Source: Anaerolineales bacterium (GTDB taxonomy: Bacteria > Chloroflexota > Anaerolineae > 4572-78 > NAK82). Taken from it: DNA of 64,000 nt. A model generated the notes under the pieces. That model was not told the DNA's origin. It worked only from the letters and a program-made list of their open reading frames with translations, and did not search any database. This document shows, piece after piece, positions 41,960 to 51,227 of this stretch. The stretch lies in NCBI GenBank assembly GCA_020343875.1, contig CP070811.1, positions 4,596,205 to 4,660,204 of the forward strand, given 5' to 3'. The position numbers and the translations under genes were made by a program. The stretch's first letter is position 1, and each line of letters begins with the position of its first letter.

Positions 41960-42274
41960 TGAACAAGCTCCTGGGGGATTTATGACGCGGCTTTGCTCCT
42001 CTAGAAACCTGAAGACAAGCTTTAAATGCAGTGTGGTCAGATTAATTACAGCAGGATAATTCGTTTCGCACTGGGTGGCAAATCTCGGCGACGTATTTGT
42101 GAGAGAATCTCTAGGCCGAATCGTTTCCGGAGGTCAAGGCCTAACTGACCGAATTAGGTTAAGTTCAAGTCTTTGGCTTGCGGGTACTTGCGTGGTGACC
42201 ATACTCAGTGTAAACTGGGCCAGATGACTACTTGGCTTCAACAATGTAGAAAGAGGTGAGACAGGCTTCGCCAA
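41960..42274. other. Divergent intergenic region
   Basis: A 315-base gap between divergently transcribed genes. A weak plus-strand promoter-like pair (TTGCGT, 17 bases, TAAACT, ending near 42215) could serve the phosphatase. I see no hairpin, repeat or small gene I can support. Confidence 0.4.
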
Positions 42275-43030
42275 ATGCAATTGTATATGATTCGTCATGG
42301 CCAATCAACCAACAATGCGCTGACTGATCAAAGGAATCGGGTCTCCGATCCTCCTCTAACAGAGTTGGGCAAGCAACAGGCGCAAGTCCTTGCCCAGCAT
42401 CTGGCCACTGGGACAGAACTGGAGCCTGCAGGCAACACAGGCCGTGAGCGTGATCAAAAGGGCTATGGCATTACCCGTATTTATTGCAGCCCTATGTGGC
42501 GCGCCCTGCAGACTGCTGAGCCCATCGGGCAGGCATTGGGACTGGCGCCCAAAGTCTGGACCGATCTACACGAAAGGGGAGGTATCTTCTTTGATCACGG
42601 AGACGGGCGTGGTCCAATTGGGTATCCTGGCAAGACCCGGGCGGAAATGCGGACAACTTTCCCTTCCTATGTCCTGCCAGAGGGGATTCAGGAACAGGGA
42701 TGGTGGGACGGGGGTTATGAAGACTGGCCGGCCTGCCACCGGCGGGCTGGCAAGGTGGCTGAGGCGGTTCGAGAATTGGCTACCGCCAGCAATGGTGAAC
42801 GAATTGTGATTGTATCTCACGTCGATTTCATGGATGCTTTTCTGAAGGCGCTATCCAACCAGTTGCCGGACGATCAAATCTTCTACTACCATTACAATAC
42901 GGCTGTCTCACGGGTTGATTTCCACTCTAATGGCTGCCTGGACATCCGTTATTTGAATCGGGTGAGCCATCTGCCGGCAACGTTGATCTCCGGAAACCCA
43001 CGCAGACCTTTTGCTTGCCCCTCGCCCTAG
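42275..43030 (+). CDS. Histidine phosphatase family protein
   Basis: A 251-residue protein of the phosphoglycerate-mutase-like superfamily. The catalytic N-terminal motif MIRHGQS (His about 8) and a second His in IVSHVDFMDAFL (about 186) are present, along with Arg and Glu residues expected in the phosphate pocket (YCSPMWRALQTAEPIG, LHERGGIFFDHGDGRG). The extra segment between 65 and 120 suggests substrate specificity unlike glycolytic mutases. The physiological substrate is unknown. Only a weak ribosome-binding site is visible. Confidence 0.9.
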   Translation: MQLYMIRHGQSTNNALTDQRNRVSDPPLTELGKQQAQVLAQHLATGTELEPAGNTGRERDQKGYGITRIYCSPMWRALQTAEPIGQALGLAPKVWTDLHERGGIFFDHGDGRGPIGYPGKTRAEMRTTFPSYVLPEGIQEQGWWDGGYEDWPACHRRAGKVAEAVRELATASNGERIVIVSHVDFMDAFLKALSNQLPDDQIFYYHYNTAVSRVDFHSNGCLDIRYLNRVSHLPATLISGNPRRPFACPSP

Positions 43031-43183
43031 CTGACGCCCCATTCGTTGGTTGAGCGCCCCCTGGGGGTCAAGTCGATTTCCTTCTGGCATAATATGCTGA
43101 AAGTACCCTGCCCTGTGCCATAGGTACACATAGTCAGACCGGTGCGCGTGCTTCCCGTTCCCATAGCCCGAGCGGCGTATACT

Positions 43184-43212
43184 TTGTTAGCTGCACACTT
43201 TTGAGGTAATAT
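43184..43212 (+). promoter_or_regulatory. Probable promoter for the GH3 gene
   Basis: TTGTTA (43184-43189) and TAATAT (43207-43212) with 17-base spacing, 42 bases before the TTG start codon. Confidence 0.45.
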
Positions 43213-43253
43213 ACGCAGCGGCTCCAAAAGTCTGATTCTTTAGGTGACAGATT

Positions 43254-46124
43254 TTGCGACGTTACTTGTCGGTTTTTCTAATTCTGTGCATCTTGCTGAT
43301 GCTGATGCCCGTTCCGTCGTCAGCCCAGGCTGATCCAGTGGCAGAGATACTGGCCGGCATGACGGTGGAGGAACGGGTAGGACAGATTTTCATCGTGCCC
43401 TTCGTCGGCCCCAATGCGGAGGATAATTCTAGCATTGCTGAACTTGTCGTCGAGTACAAGATCGGCGGCGTCGTGCTGCTGGCCGCCAACCAAAACTTCA
43501 GCAACGACCATACCACGCCACGGCAGGTGGCTCAGCTGGCTAACCAGTTGCAGGGCCTGGCGCTGGCGGGCCCCCGCCCGCAAGCAGGCACGTCCGCGCC
43601 GGTCCCCCTGCTGGTGGCCATAGATCATGAGGGCGATGGCTGGCCCTATACCCGCATCACGGGTGGCGCTACGCCTTTGCCCAGCCCGATGTCCATCGGC
43701 GCCACATGGGATCCAGCCAATGCCGAAGCGATCGGGGAGATCGTGGGTCGGGAGCTCTCGGCGATGGGGATCAACTTGCTACTGGGCCCCACCGTGGATG
43801 TGCTCAACGACCCACGCCCCACCGCGCGAGGAGACATCGGCATAAGGGCTTTTGGGGGCGACCCCTTCTGGGTAGGGACCATGGGGCGGGCCTATATTCG
43901 CGGCGTCCATCGGGGTAGCAAGGGCCAAGTCGCTACTGTGGCCAAGCACTTCCCGGGCCACGGTGGCAGCGACCGCTTGCCCGACGACGAAGTGGCCACC
44001 GTGGACAAGTCTTTCAGCGAGTTACGCCGCATCGAGCTGGCTCCTTTCTTCCAAATCACTGATCTGAGCGACGGGGATGAGGGGACAGGTGTCACCGATA
44101 CGCTTATGTCCAGCCACATCCGCTATCGTGGTTTTCAGGGAGACATCCGCCAATTCACCGCGCCCTTCAGCTTTGACCCCGAAGGCATGGCCACGATGTT
44201 GAGCCTGTCGGAGTTCATCCCGTGGCAGGACCGAGGGGGGCTCATCGTCAGTGACGCGTTGGGTGTGCCCGCTGTTCGTAAATACTTCGATCCGACGCTC
44301 AGCACCTACCCCCATCGACGTATTGCCAAAGAGGCATTTTTGGCCGGCAACGACTTGCTCATCCTGGCTCAATTTGACCTGAACAACTATTGGCCGGATC
44401 AGTTCGAGAATATCAAAGACACCATTCTCTTCTTTAGAAATGAGTACCGTACCAACCTAACCTTTGCTGCCCGCGTGGATGAGGCGGCTGGTCGGATTCT
44501 GCGCCTGAAGCTCAAACTGCATCCTGACCCGACCCAGGGTTCGGTGTTGGTGGATCCCGAGGCGGCAATGGCCGTCGCTGGCGGCGGGCGAGAGGTGGTA
44601 AATGAAATTGCTCGACGGGCATTGACGCAGATCTACCCTGATGGCCGAGCAGGAACATCTTGGACCGCGGCGCTGCCAGCTCCACCTCGCCTGGACGAGA
44701 CTTTGCTGATCATCAGCGACGTCAGAGAGGTGCGCGATTGCTATGATTGCCCAATCTACAACGCGGTGCCTGTGGATGCGGTGCAGCAGACTATACTGCG
44801 TCTGTATGGGCCGGACGGCACGGGACAAGTGTCGCCCGAGCGGATCAGTTCGCTCACTTTTGCTCAGCTCAAGTCGTTGCTGACCGGCCCATTGAATCTG
44901 CTAGCCGAGGAGCCAGCGCTTCCAGACAGGGTGGCGGGCGAGGATTATGTGCCAGCCGAGGAAGTCTTGGCCCGTGTCCAGGCCGCGGATTGGATCATCT
45001 TCGTCACGCTGGACTTGAACACCGCGCGCTATCCCGAATCCGATGCGATGAAACTCTTTTTGGCTCAGGGGGCGCCTGTTCTATTCGACAAGCGGTTGGT
45101 GGTGCTGGGCCTGAATGCGCCCTACTACCTGGACACGACGGAGATCAGCAAGCTGGACGCCTACTTCTGCATTTATAGCAAAACCGAGCCGTTTGTTGAG
45201 ACAATCGTACGCGCTCTTTTTGGGGAAGTGACGGCTGACGGAGCGTCGCCGGTGAATGTGGAGGGGGTGGGTTACGATCTGGGCATTCAGCTCTCGCCCG
45301 ATCCAGATCAAGCCTTGGCCGTGAGGCTGCTGGAAGAGCTACCTGAGACCCTGTTGCCGCCGGCGACAGTGCGGGTAGGCGCCGGCCCAGTACTTGACCG
45401 CAACGGCCACCCGGTGCCTGATGGTACGACCGTCACCTTCGTGGCCATCTACCGGAACGGAGGTGGGTCACTGGTATCAGTTACCGCTGCGACGATGGAT
45501 GGGGTGGCAGAGGCGAGCTTCAGCCTGCCTGACCCGGGTCGGGTGGAGATCATAGCCGAAAGCGGGGGGGCGAGCAGTCAGCGCCCTCTGCCGGTGACGA
45601 TCGCTGCTCCACCCACCCCCACGCCGACCACGACGCCTACGCCTTCCCCGACATCTACACCCACCCCGACCGCACTTCCGAGTGCCACGCCGAGTGCTAC
45701 GTCAACTCCCACCGCCACCTCTGTGCCTGTGCCTACCCCAACGCCCACAGCAGCACCCCCCTTGGTTCCGGAAGGGGAAACTGGGGAAAAGGACGAGAGC
45801 GGGGGGCTGCGGGCGGTGGACGGGCTGGACTTGCTGGCTGCGCTGAGCGCGACGCTGCTGGCTGGAGTCACTGGCTTCAGCGTACGACAGCGAACCGGAC
45901 GGTCCGCCTCAAGGCAAGTGCGGCTGGGGCTGCTGGTGCTTATTGGAGGGCTGGCTGGCTATCTGCTGTATGGCACGGGCTGGCTGCGCCCGGAGCTGTG
46001 GCTGGTTCCAGAAGTAGCATCTAGGTTGGTTGTGGGGCGTCTTACGGTGGCAGCCCTGGCCTTTCTGTCAGGATTGGCTTCGTTGGTGCTGGAGCGGCCG
46101 CTGGATCCTGACGATAGGCATTAG
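43254..46124 (+). CDS. Membrane-anchored glycoside hydrolase family 3 protein
   Basis: A 956-residue exported enzyme. A signal peptide (1-24) precedes a GH3 N-terminal barrel (about 27-390) with KHFPGHGGSD and the nucleophile Asp of LIVSDALG. The loop after KHFPGHG lacks the D-x-H dyad of NagZ-type N-acetylglucosaminidases, so the acid/base is unclear. An alpha/beta sandwich follows (about 450-680), then an invasin-like beta domain (about 700-790), a Thr/Pro-rich linker (about 793-840) and three C-terminal membrane segments. The TTG start has AGGTGA upstream. The substrate, perhaps cell-wall or extracellular glycan, is not determined. Confidence 0.88.
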   Translation: MRRYLSVFLILCILLMLMPVPSSAQADPVAEILAGMTVEERVGQIFIVPFVGPNAEDNSSIAELVVEYKIGGVVLLAANQNFSNDHTTPRQVAQLANQLQGLALAGPRPQAGTSAPVPLLVAIDHEGDGWPYTRITGGATPLPSPMSIGATWDPANAEAIGEIVGRELSAMGINLLLGPTVDVLNDPRPTARGDIGIRAFGGDPFWVGTMGRAYIRGVHRGSKGQVATVAKHFPGHGGSDRLPDDEVATVDKSFSELRRIELAPFFQITDLSDGDEGTGVTDTLMSSHIRYRGFQGDIRQFTAPFSFDPEGMATMLSLSEFIPWQDRGGLIVSDALGVPAVRKYFDPTLSTYPHRRIAKEAFLAGNDLLILAQFDLNNYWPDQFENIKDTILFFRNEYRTNLTFAARVDEAAGRILRLKLKLHPDPTQGSVLVDPEAAMAVAGGGREVVNEIARRALTQIYPDGRAGTSWTAALPAPPRLDETLLIISDVREVRDCYDCPIYNAVPVDAVQQTILRLYGPDGTGQVSPERISSLTFAQLKSLLTGPLNLLAEEPALPDRVAGEDYVPAEEVLARVQAADWIIFVTLDLNTARYPESDAMKLFLAQGAPVLFDKRLVVLGLNAPYYLDTTEISKLDAYFCIYSKTEPFVETIVRALFGEVTADGASPVNVEGVGYDLGIQLSPDPDQALAVRLLEELPETLLPPATVRVGAGPVLDRNGHPVPDGTTVTFVAIYRNGGGSLVSVTAATMDGVAEASFSLPDPGRVEIIAESGGASSQRPLPVTIAAPPTPTPTTTPTPSPTSTPTPTALPSATPSATSTPTATSVPVPTPTPTAAPPLVPEGETGEKDESGGLRAVDGLDLLAALSATLLAGVTGFSVRQRTGRSASRQVRLGLLVLIGGLAGYLLYGTGWLRPELWLVPEVASRLVVGRLTVAALAFLSGLASLVLERPLDPDDRH

Positions 46125-46137
46125 CCAGGGAGTCGGG

Positions 46138-47205
46138 CTAGATCGGCCCAATGAGGCCGAGGGTCATGGCCAGAGCCAGGCTCAGCAAAGCCAGTGCGAT
46201 GCCGATGAGCCACAAGTTTTGGCCGAAGATCACGCGCCAGCCAGCATTCCAAGATACTGTGGCTGGTGCACCTGGGGGAGCGATAGGTCCAGGTTTGCCG
46301 GTAAGCGCGGCCTGCCACTCGCCGATGCTGGTGGGGCGTTCATGCGGGTGCAGCGCCATTGCCAAGAGAATGCTCTCTTCAAGGGCAGGTGCGAGTGCCG
46401 GGTTGATGCGCCGGGGCGGGATAAGGACGCTGGGGTTCAGAAAGCGAGCCTGGGCGCTGGGTGGCGCCTGCCCGGTCAGCAGGTGGTACAGAGTGGCCCC
46501 CAGTGCGTACAAATCCGAGCGGGGGTCGGTGTGGCCGATTTCGTCTACATATTGTTCCATAGGGGTGTAGGGCAGGCTACCAACCCCATGCAGACCAGTC
46601 ATGGTCTGGGGGTCGTCGGGGTCCAACGGTTTGACCAGGCCAAAGTCTACCAGCTTCACCCGGCCTTCAGGAGTAAGCTTGATGTTGGCTGGTTTAACGT
46701 CCCGGTGTAGCACAGGGGGTTTTTGGTTGTGTAGGTAGCTTAGGGCGTCGCAAAGTTGGGTTGCCCAGTCCATTACCTTAGCCTCACCCAAAAAACGATC
46801 TTGGCGGTGGGCGTCGGCTGCCATCTGATGTAAGTCTGGACCGGAGACATAGTCCATCACCAGGTAGTCGCGGTCGCCCGCGGAAAAATAGTCGCTTACC
46901 TTGGGCAGATTGGGATGATCCAGCCGGGCCAGGGTGCTGGCTTCCCGGTGAAATTGGTCACGCATGGCCTGTACTGCCCGATCGCTCAGACCAGGCAGGA
47001 GCCGCGTCTCTTTAACGGCGCAGCGACGGCCGTCCAGCCGGTTATCGTCGGCCAGGTATACGGCTCCCATTCCACCGCTGCCGATGAGGCCAATAATTCG
47101 ATATCGCTGGTACAAGGTGGTACCGGGTTCAAGGTGGCCGGTCAAGTTACGAAACCTGGTTAGAACTCGAAGTGTGAAGCATAAGCATCTGAGGCGTATA
47201 TGCAC
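46138..47205 (-). CDS. Ser/Thr protein kinase with C-terminal membrane segment
   Basis: Up to 355 residues from a GTG at 47205; a TTG at 47145 (AGG upstream) may be the true start because homology begins there. The kinase domain (about 30-290) has the P-loop GSGGMGAVY, catalytic Lys in CAVKET, HRDVKPANIKL and DFG, and ends with HPHERPT. A single membrane segment forms the C-terminus (about 333-352), with no extracellular sensor. It is divergent from an FHA-winged-helix gene starting 62 bases away, which could bind its phosphothreonine products. Confidence 0.92.
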   Translation of the reverse strand: MHIRLRCLCFTLRVLTRFRNLTGHLEPGTTLYQRYRIIGLIGSGGMGAVYLADDNRLDGRRCAVKETRLLPGLSDRAVQAMRDQFHREASTLARLDHPNLPKVSDYFSAGDRDYLVMDYVSGPDLHQMAADAHRQDRFLGEAKVMDWATQLCDALSYLHNQKPPVLHRDVKPANIKLTPEGRVKLVDFGLVKPLDPDDPQTMTGLHGVGSLPYTPMEQYVDEIGHTDPRSDLYALGATLYHLLTGQAPPSAQARFLNPSVLIPPRRINPALAPALEESILLAMALHPHERPTSIGEWQAALTGKPGPIAPPGAPATVSWNAGWRVIFGQNLWLIGIALALLSLALAMTLGLIGPI

Positions 47206-47221
47206 AACTCTCTACACCTGA

Positions 47222-47250
47222 AATGTACCAGTACCCTGATGTTCTGTCAA
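47222..47250 (-). promoter_or_regulatory. Consensus promoter for the Ser/Thr kinase gene
   Basis: On the minus strand, TTGACA (47250-47245) and TACATT (47227-47222) are separated by 17 bases. Transcription would start near 47215. It overlaps the upstream region of the divergent FHA gene. Confidence 0.65.
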
Positions 47251-47267
47251 GCGGAGGTGCGTTTGAG

Positions 47268-47918
47268 ATGAATGAACTCGGACGTGAACCGGGCTTACTG
47301 GTGTGGCAAGACGGTGACCTGATTAAAGATCAATGGGTCTTGAATCGAGCCACGATGACAATAGGCCGTGCACCAGACTGCGATGTGCGACTTGACTCGC
47401 GGTGGGTCTCACGCACGCATGCCCTTATCCGGATAGAGGGGAATCATTACGTGCTGGAGGATATGGGCAGCAAGAATGGTGTTTTCGTCGGCGGCCAGCG
47501 GGTGGCTCAGCCGCGACCCTTGGAGGATGGAGACCGGATTCAAGTCGCACCCGGCCTGGAGCTGACTTTTGTAGATAGCGAGGCAACTGCACCCCTACCG
47601 GGGCGGCCGGGCCCGGGCCTGAGCTTGGATCGAGCCGAGCGACGGGTGCTAGTAGGCGGGCGGGAGTTGGTACCACCTCTGTCTATAGCTCAATACGATT
47701 TCCTGGCGCTGCTGGCGGAGGAACCAGGACGGGTTTATAGCCGGCAGGAGGTCATCTTGTCTGTCTGGCCCGGTGTGGAACCGTCAGGGGTCAGCGACGA
47801 TGCTATTGATGCCCTGGTGCGGCGGCTGCGCCAGCGCCTGAGCGAGATGGAACCGGGCCACGAGTATGTAGTCACGGTGCGGGGGTACGGGTTCCGCCTG
47901 GATTTGGGCAAGGGCTGA
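47268..47918 (+). CDS. FHA domain fused to OmpR-type winged-helix transcriptional regulator
   Basis: A protein of 216 residues from the ATG at 47268 with GGAGGT upstream. The FHA domain (about 15-100) has the phosphothreonine-binding residues of IGRAPDCDV, WVSRTHALI and GSKNGVFVGG. A short linker leads to an OmpR/PhoB winged helix (about 125-212) with YDFLALLAEEPGRVYSRQEVI and DDAIDALVRRLRQRL. The order FHA then winged helix differs from EmbR (winged helix, BTAD, FHA). It probably reads threonine phosphorylation by the divergent kinase and controls genes directly. Confidence 0.9.
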   Translation: MNELGREPGLLVWQDGDLIKDQWVLNRATMTIGRAPDCDVRLDSRWVSRTHALIRIEGNHYVLEDMGSKNGVFVGGQRVAQPRPLEDGDRIQVAPGLELTFVDSEATAPLPGRPGPGLSLDRAERRVLVGGRELVPPLSIAQYDFLALLAEEPGRVYSRQEVILSVWPGVEPSGVSDDAIDALVRRLRQRLSEMEPGHEYVVTVRGYGFRLDLGKG

Positions 47919-47967
47919 CACGGATGTGACCGTGAGGGAGCCCCGGATTCTATCAGGAGGCAAGGCT

Positions 47968-49131
47968 TTGGGGGAGGAGCACGGCATTTCACGTGCGGAA
48001 TTTCTGGCCCGGCAGGCGCAGACCCGGGAACTTGCCGCCGCTGCCGGCTATGCCGGGGTGATGGTCATCGGGCGAGCTTTTTACGACCGGCCTGGCTCAC
48101 TGGCCTATCTTACCAATCACTTTCCCCCATTCCCGCCGACGGAGTTCGATGGGGTGACTCGGGGCCTGGGGCATGGGGTCCTGATCCTGCCCGTTGAAGG
48201 GCCGACCACCCTGTTGGTCGATGGGGCTTTCTATCGAGATGACCTGATCGTTTCTGACGATGTTCGTATCGCTCCGAACCTGCCTGCAGGGACAGGGGCC
48301 GCGCTGCACGATCTGGGTCTGGTCTCGGCCCAAATGGGGCTGGTGGGAGAAGATATTTTGCCGCTGGCCTTCTTGGGTGAGTTGCTGGATGGAGCACCTG
48401 ACCTTGACCTGTGCCCTGACGAACGGCTTGTGGCACAGCAACGCCTGGTGAAGAGCCAGGCCGAGCAAGCTTTACTGCGCCGGGCGGCTGAAGTGGCGGG
48501 AGCTGGATTGCGGGCGGCATTGGAGGCGATTCAGCCAGGGGTTACGGAACGTCAGGTATGCGCGGCAGGGACCGGGGCGGCACTGGCCGCTGGCGCTGAC
48601 TTCGTGCGCTATTTGCGGGTCCATTCGGGGGCCTGGTCTGCATGGCCCAGTCGCTGGCCCCAGGCAACGGGTAGGGCGCTGGAACTGGGGGACATTGTGA
48701 CGTTGGACATCATCGGTGCTTATCAGGGCTACGGCTTTGACGTGCTGCGTACAACCGCTTGCGGCAGCCCGAGCCCTGTGGCCCGAAAGCTGTTCGGGGC
48801 AGCGCTTCTGGCAACTGAGCGAGCGGTGGACACAGCACGAGCTGGTGTCAAGGCGGGATCTGTGTACCAGGTAGGCTGTAGGGTTTTGGATGAGGCGGGC
48901 TTTGGCGATAATCTGCCTGGCTTTGTTGGGCACGGCATTGGGCTGGAAACCGTGGAAGGGCCACAACTGCGCCGGGGGGTTGAGATACGATTGGAGCCTG
49001 GCATGGTTCTTTGCATCGAGCCGGGGATCTTCGTTCCAGGCCTGGGTGGTGCTTGTGTGGAACAGGAGGTGATCGTCACCGAAAGCGGTCCGCCAGAGCT
49101 TATCACCAAATTTGAGACTCGTTGGTGGTGA
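47968..49131 (+). CDS. M24-family (Xaa-Pro-type) metallopeptidase
   Basis: A protein of 387 residues. The preferred start is a TTG at 47968 with AGGAGG seven bases upstream; a GTG at 47926 lacks a clear site. It has a creatinase-like N-terminal domain (about 10-140) and a pita-bread M24 domain. The metal ligands are visible: Asp and Asp of LDIIGAYQGYGFDV, His of VGHGIGLE, Glu of CIEPGIF and Glu of VEQEVIV. Xaa-Pro peptidase or prolidase activity fits, but related creatinases cannot be excluded. It lies 49 bases after the FHA regulator. Confidence 0.9.
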   Translation: MGEEHGISRAEFLARQAQTRELAAAAGYAGVMVIGRAFYDRPGSLAYLTNHFPPFPPTEFDGVTRGLGHGVLILPVEGPTTLLVDGAFYRDDLIVSDDVRIAPNLPAGTGAALHDLGLVSAQMGLVGEDILPLAFLGELLDGAPDLDLCPDERLVAQQRLVKSQAEQALLRRAAEVAGAGLRAALEAIQPGVTERQVCAAGTGAALAAGADFVRYLRVHSGAWSAWPSRWPQATGRALELGDIVTLDIIGAYQGYGFDVLRTTACGSPSPVARKLFGAALLATERAVDTARAGVKAGSVYQVGCRVLDEAGFGDNLPGFVGHGIGLETVEGPQLRRGVEIRLEPGMVLCIEPGIFVPGLGGACVEQEVIVTESGPPELITKFETRWW

Positions 49132-49133
49132 CC

Positions 49134-50348
49134 TTATTCTCTTTCGCTTCCTATTGCCTCTCTTCCCTCTTCGACCTCACCCCACGTCAGTCCCTCGGCC
49201 AGGAAGGCCCAGGCGCCCAACGCCACCTCGGGTGCCGCCTGTGAAAAATGCATTAGCAGCGAAAAGGCGGCCGCTTGCTCAGGGAAGTCAGCAGCCAGCC
49301 CATCGCCGGCCGCCGCAAAGCTGAGCCGCAGCGCCAGCACGCCCATATACTGAATGATTCCCACCCCTCCGGGCGCGCCGGGAATGGTGAGACCCAGAGC
49401 CAGCAAGGGTAACAGCAAGAATGGCGCAAAAAGGGGCATCGGCGGGCCGAAGTCAAAGGCCAGCATGACCGGGTAGAAGGACCAGCCGAGGACGAACCAG
49501 ATTAAGAGTGATTGCAGCGATACGATCAGCAGTTGCCGGCCGTCGCGCAGCACGTGCAGGCCATCGGCGAAGGCGTTCAACAGGTTCAGGGCGCGGCTGG
49601 CCCAGTTCTCTGGCAGCAGGCGTTCGGCCAGAGAGGCAAACCACGCCTGCCGGAAGTAGAAGAGAGATACTCCGACCAGGGCACCCGCGTAGAAGACTCC
49701 ACCTACGACACCAATGCGCTTCACCTCTGGCGACCGCACACCCAGAAGGACCACTCCCACCAAGGAGAGCAGGATGGTCAAGCCGTCGAAGATACGCTCC
49801 ACGACTAAGGTGGCAAAGATCGCCGTCTTGGAGCTGTGGGTGGCCCGGCCCAAGGCGTAGGCGCGCAAGAATTCGCCTGCCCGGGCTGGCAACACCATGT
49901 TGGCCCCGATGCCGATGTTGGTGGCCCGGAAGGCGGGTCCGAAAGGCACCTGTCCTACCGCTCGCAACAGCCACTGCCATCGCCAGGTCCGCAGAAAGAG
50001 GCTAAGGACCACCAGTCCCATAGCCGGCGGCAGCGTCCAGTAGTTGGCTTTTGCGAACGCACCCAGCATTGAGGCCCATTCGATCTGGCCGAATACCAGG
50101 TCGAGGAAGACCAGGCTGATGCCCAGGTTCAGGATCAGTGTTTGCTGTCTGATGCTGAGCAAGGTCTTGTAGCGGGGCAGCCTCACCAGCCCTGCTGCAG
50201 CGGTCAGCCACGAAGCCAGTGCAGCCGTGGCGTGAAACAGGCCGCCCAGCGTCCACCAGCGATAGGCAAAGAAGGCCCCTATTAGCCACAGGATCAGGAG
50301 GCGAGGCCACTTCTTTCGCCCTGACTGGCGGGCGTGTTCACCGTTCAT
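49134..50348 (-). CDS. Lysylphosphatidylglycerol-synthase-like (UPF0104) membrane protein
   Basis: A protein of about 404 residues from the ATG at 50348 (an upstream in-frame start exists at 50414). Eight or nine hydrophobic segments and family motifs (LRTWRWQWLLRAVG, NMVLPARAGEFLRAYALG, VVERIFDGLTILL, PGAPGGVGIIQYMGV) identify the LPG_synthase_TM/UPF0104 group, which contains flippase-like and lipid-modifying proteins without the aminoacyl-transfer domain. It is the last gene of the leftward glycan cluster and may flip or handle a lipid-linked substrate. Convergent with the M24 gene, two bases apart. Confidence 0.85.
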   Translation of the reverse strand: MNGEHARQSGRKKWPRLLILWLIGAFFAYRWWTLGGLFHATAALASWLTAAAGLVRLPRYKTLLSIRQQTLILNLGISLVFLDLVFGQIEWASMLGAFAKANYWTLPPAMGLVVLSLFLRTWRWQWLLRAVGQVPFGPAFRATNIGIGANMVLPARAGEFLRAYALGRATHSSKTAIFATLVVERIFDGLTILLSLVGVVLLGVRSPEVKRIGVVGGVFYAGALVGVSLFYFRQAWFASLAERLLPENWASRALNLLNAFADGLHVLRDGRQLLIVSLQSLLIWFVLGWSFYPVMLAFDFGPPMPLFAPFLLLPLLALGLTIPGAPGGVGIIQYMGVLALRLSFAAAGDGLAADFPEQAAAFSLLMHFSQAAPEVALGAWAFLAEGLTWGEVEEGREAIGSERE

Positions 50349-50410
50349 AAACAACTCTACCCTCGTGAAACTATAGATGCTATATGGGCTACTGTGTTCT
50401 GGATTGAGTT

Positions 50411-51172
50411 TCACCCATTGCGGTCTGCGTATTCCGTTGGCGGTTTCTGGGCCAGGCAGAACACGCTACTGCCGGCGGGAAAGGCGCCCCGGCGCAGCCA
50501 CCAGGCCTCCAGGCTTAGCGCACCGGCAAGCAGCTGGTTCAGCCAGGAGGGAAGCGGGTGCATCTCGGCGCTACTTGCAGCAGGCAAGCGACGTGCCAGC
50601 CAGCGGACGGCCGCCGTCATTGGCAAAAGCAGGGTATTGGCGTATGAGAATTTGTACAGCCTGAAACCTGCCCCGCTCACCATCTGGCACATCTCTTCCA
50701 GCGTATAGCGCTGCCGGGCATAAAAAATCTCGTCGTGGCGACTCCATAGAGCCGGCAAGGCTGAGTCCATGACCAACAACCAGCCACCTGGTCGCAGCAC
50801 CCGGTGACATTCCTGGAGGACGCGATTGTCGTTGGTGACCCAGCGGTGGTACAACAGGTCAAACACAGTCACTAGGCCGAAGCTGGAGTTGGCATAGGGC
50901 AGTGCCATAGCTGAAGCCTGGGCCAATCGAGGTATGCTCCGGCGGCGGGCGAAATCCAAGGCCAGTGGGCTGATGTCAATGCCGGCCGCAACCCCCCATG
51001 GCTCCAGAAATGTCAGGTTGCCGCCAGTGCCGCATCCCACGTCCAGTATGGACCCTACCAGGCCGGGCAGCATCCATTGCTCAATCAGGGCTTTCACCAG
51101 TTGCCGTCGGCCAACAAACCACCAGTACGAGTCTTCCAGCTCGTACAACTTTTGATATTCAGGCCGTTCCAT
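50411..51172 (-). CDS. SAM-dependent methyltransferase (class I)
   Basis: A 253-residue protein with a Rossmann methyltransferase domain (about 35-150). The SAM motif is ILDVGCGTGGNL (about 41-52), followed by an acidic Asp in GIDISPLAL, and the motif RPGGWLLVMDSALPAL. The C-terminal half contains an amphipathic or membrane-associated stretch (LLPMTAAVRWLARRLPAASSAE). The acceptor is unknown; glycan or lipid-linked sugar is inferred from neighbours (flippase-like, DegT aminotransferase, GT2). It overlaps the untrimmed frame of the downstream gene but not its chosen start. Confidence 0.88.
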   Translation of the reverse strand: MERPEYQKLYELEDSYWWFVGRRQLVKALIEQWMLPGLVGSILDVGCGTGGNLTFLEPWGVAAGIDISPLALDFARRRSIPRLAQASAMALPYANSSFGLVTVFDLLYHRWVTNDNRVLQECHRVLRPGGWLLVMDSALPALWSRHDEIFYARQRYTLEEMCQMVSGAGFRLYKFSYANTLLLPMTAAVRWLARRLPAASSAEMHPLPSWLNQLLAGALSLEAWWLRRGAFPAGSSVFCLAQKPPTEYADRNG

Positions 51173-51227
51173 CGACGATCAACCTGCCAGTGGCCCTTTC
51201 GATGGGCCAGAAGATAAGCTTGCCAGC

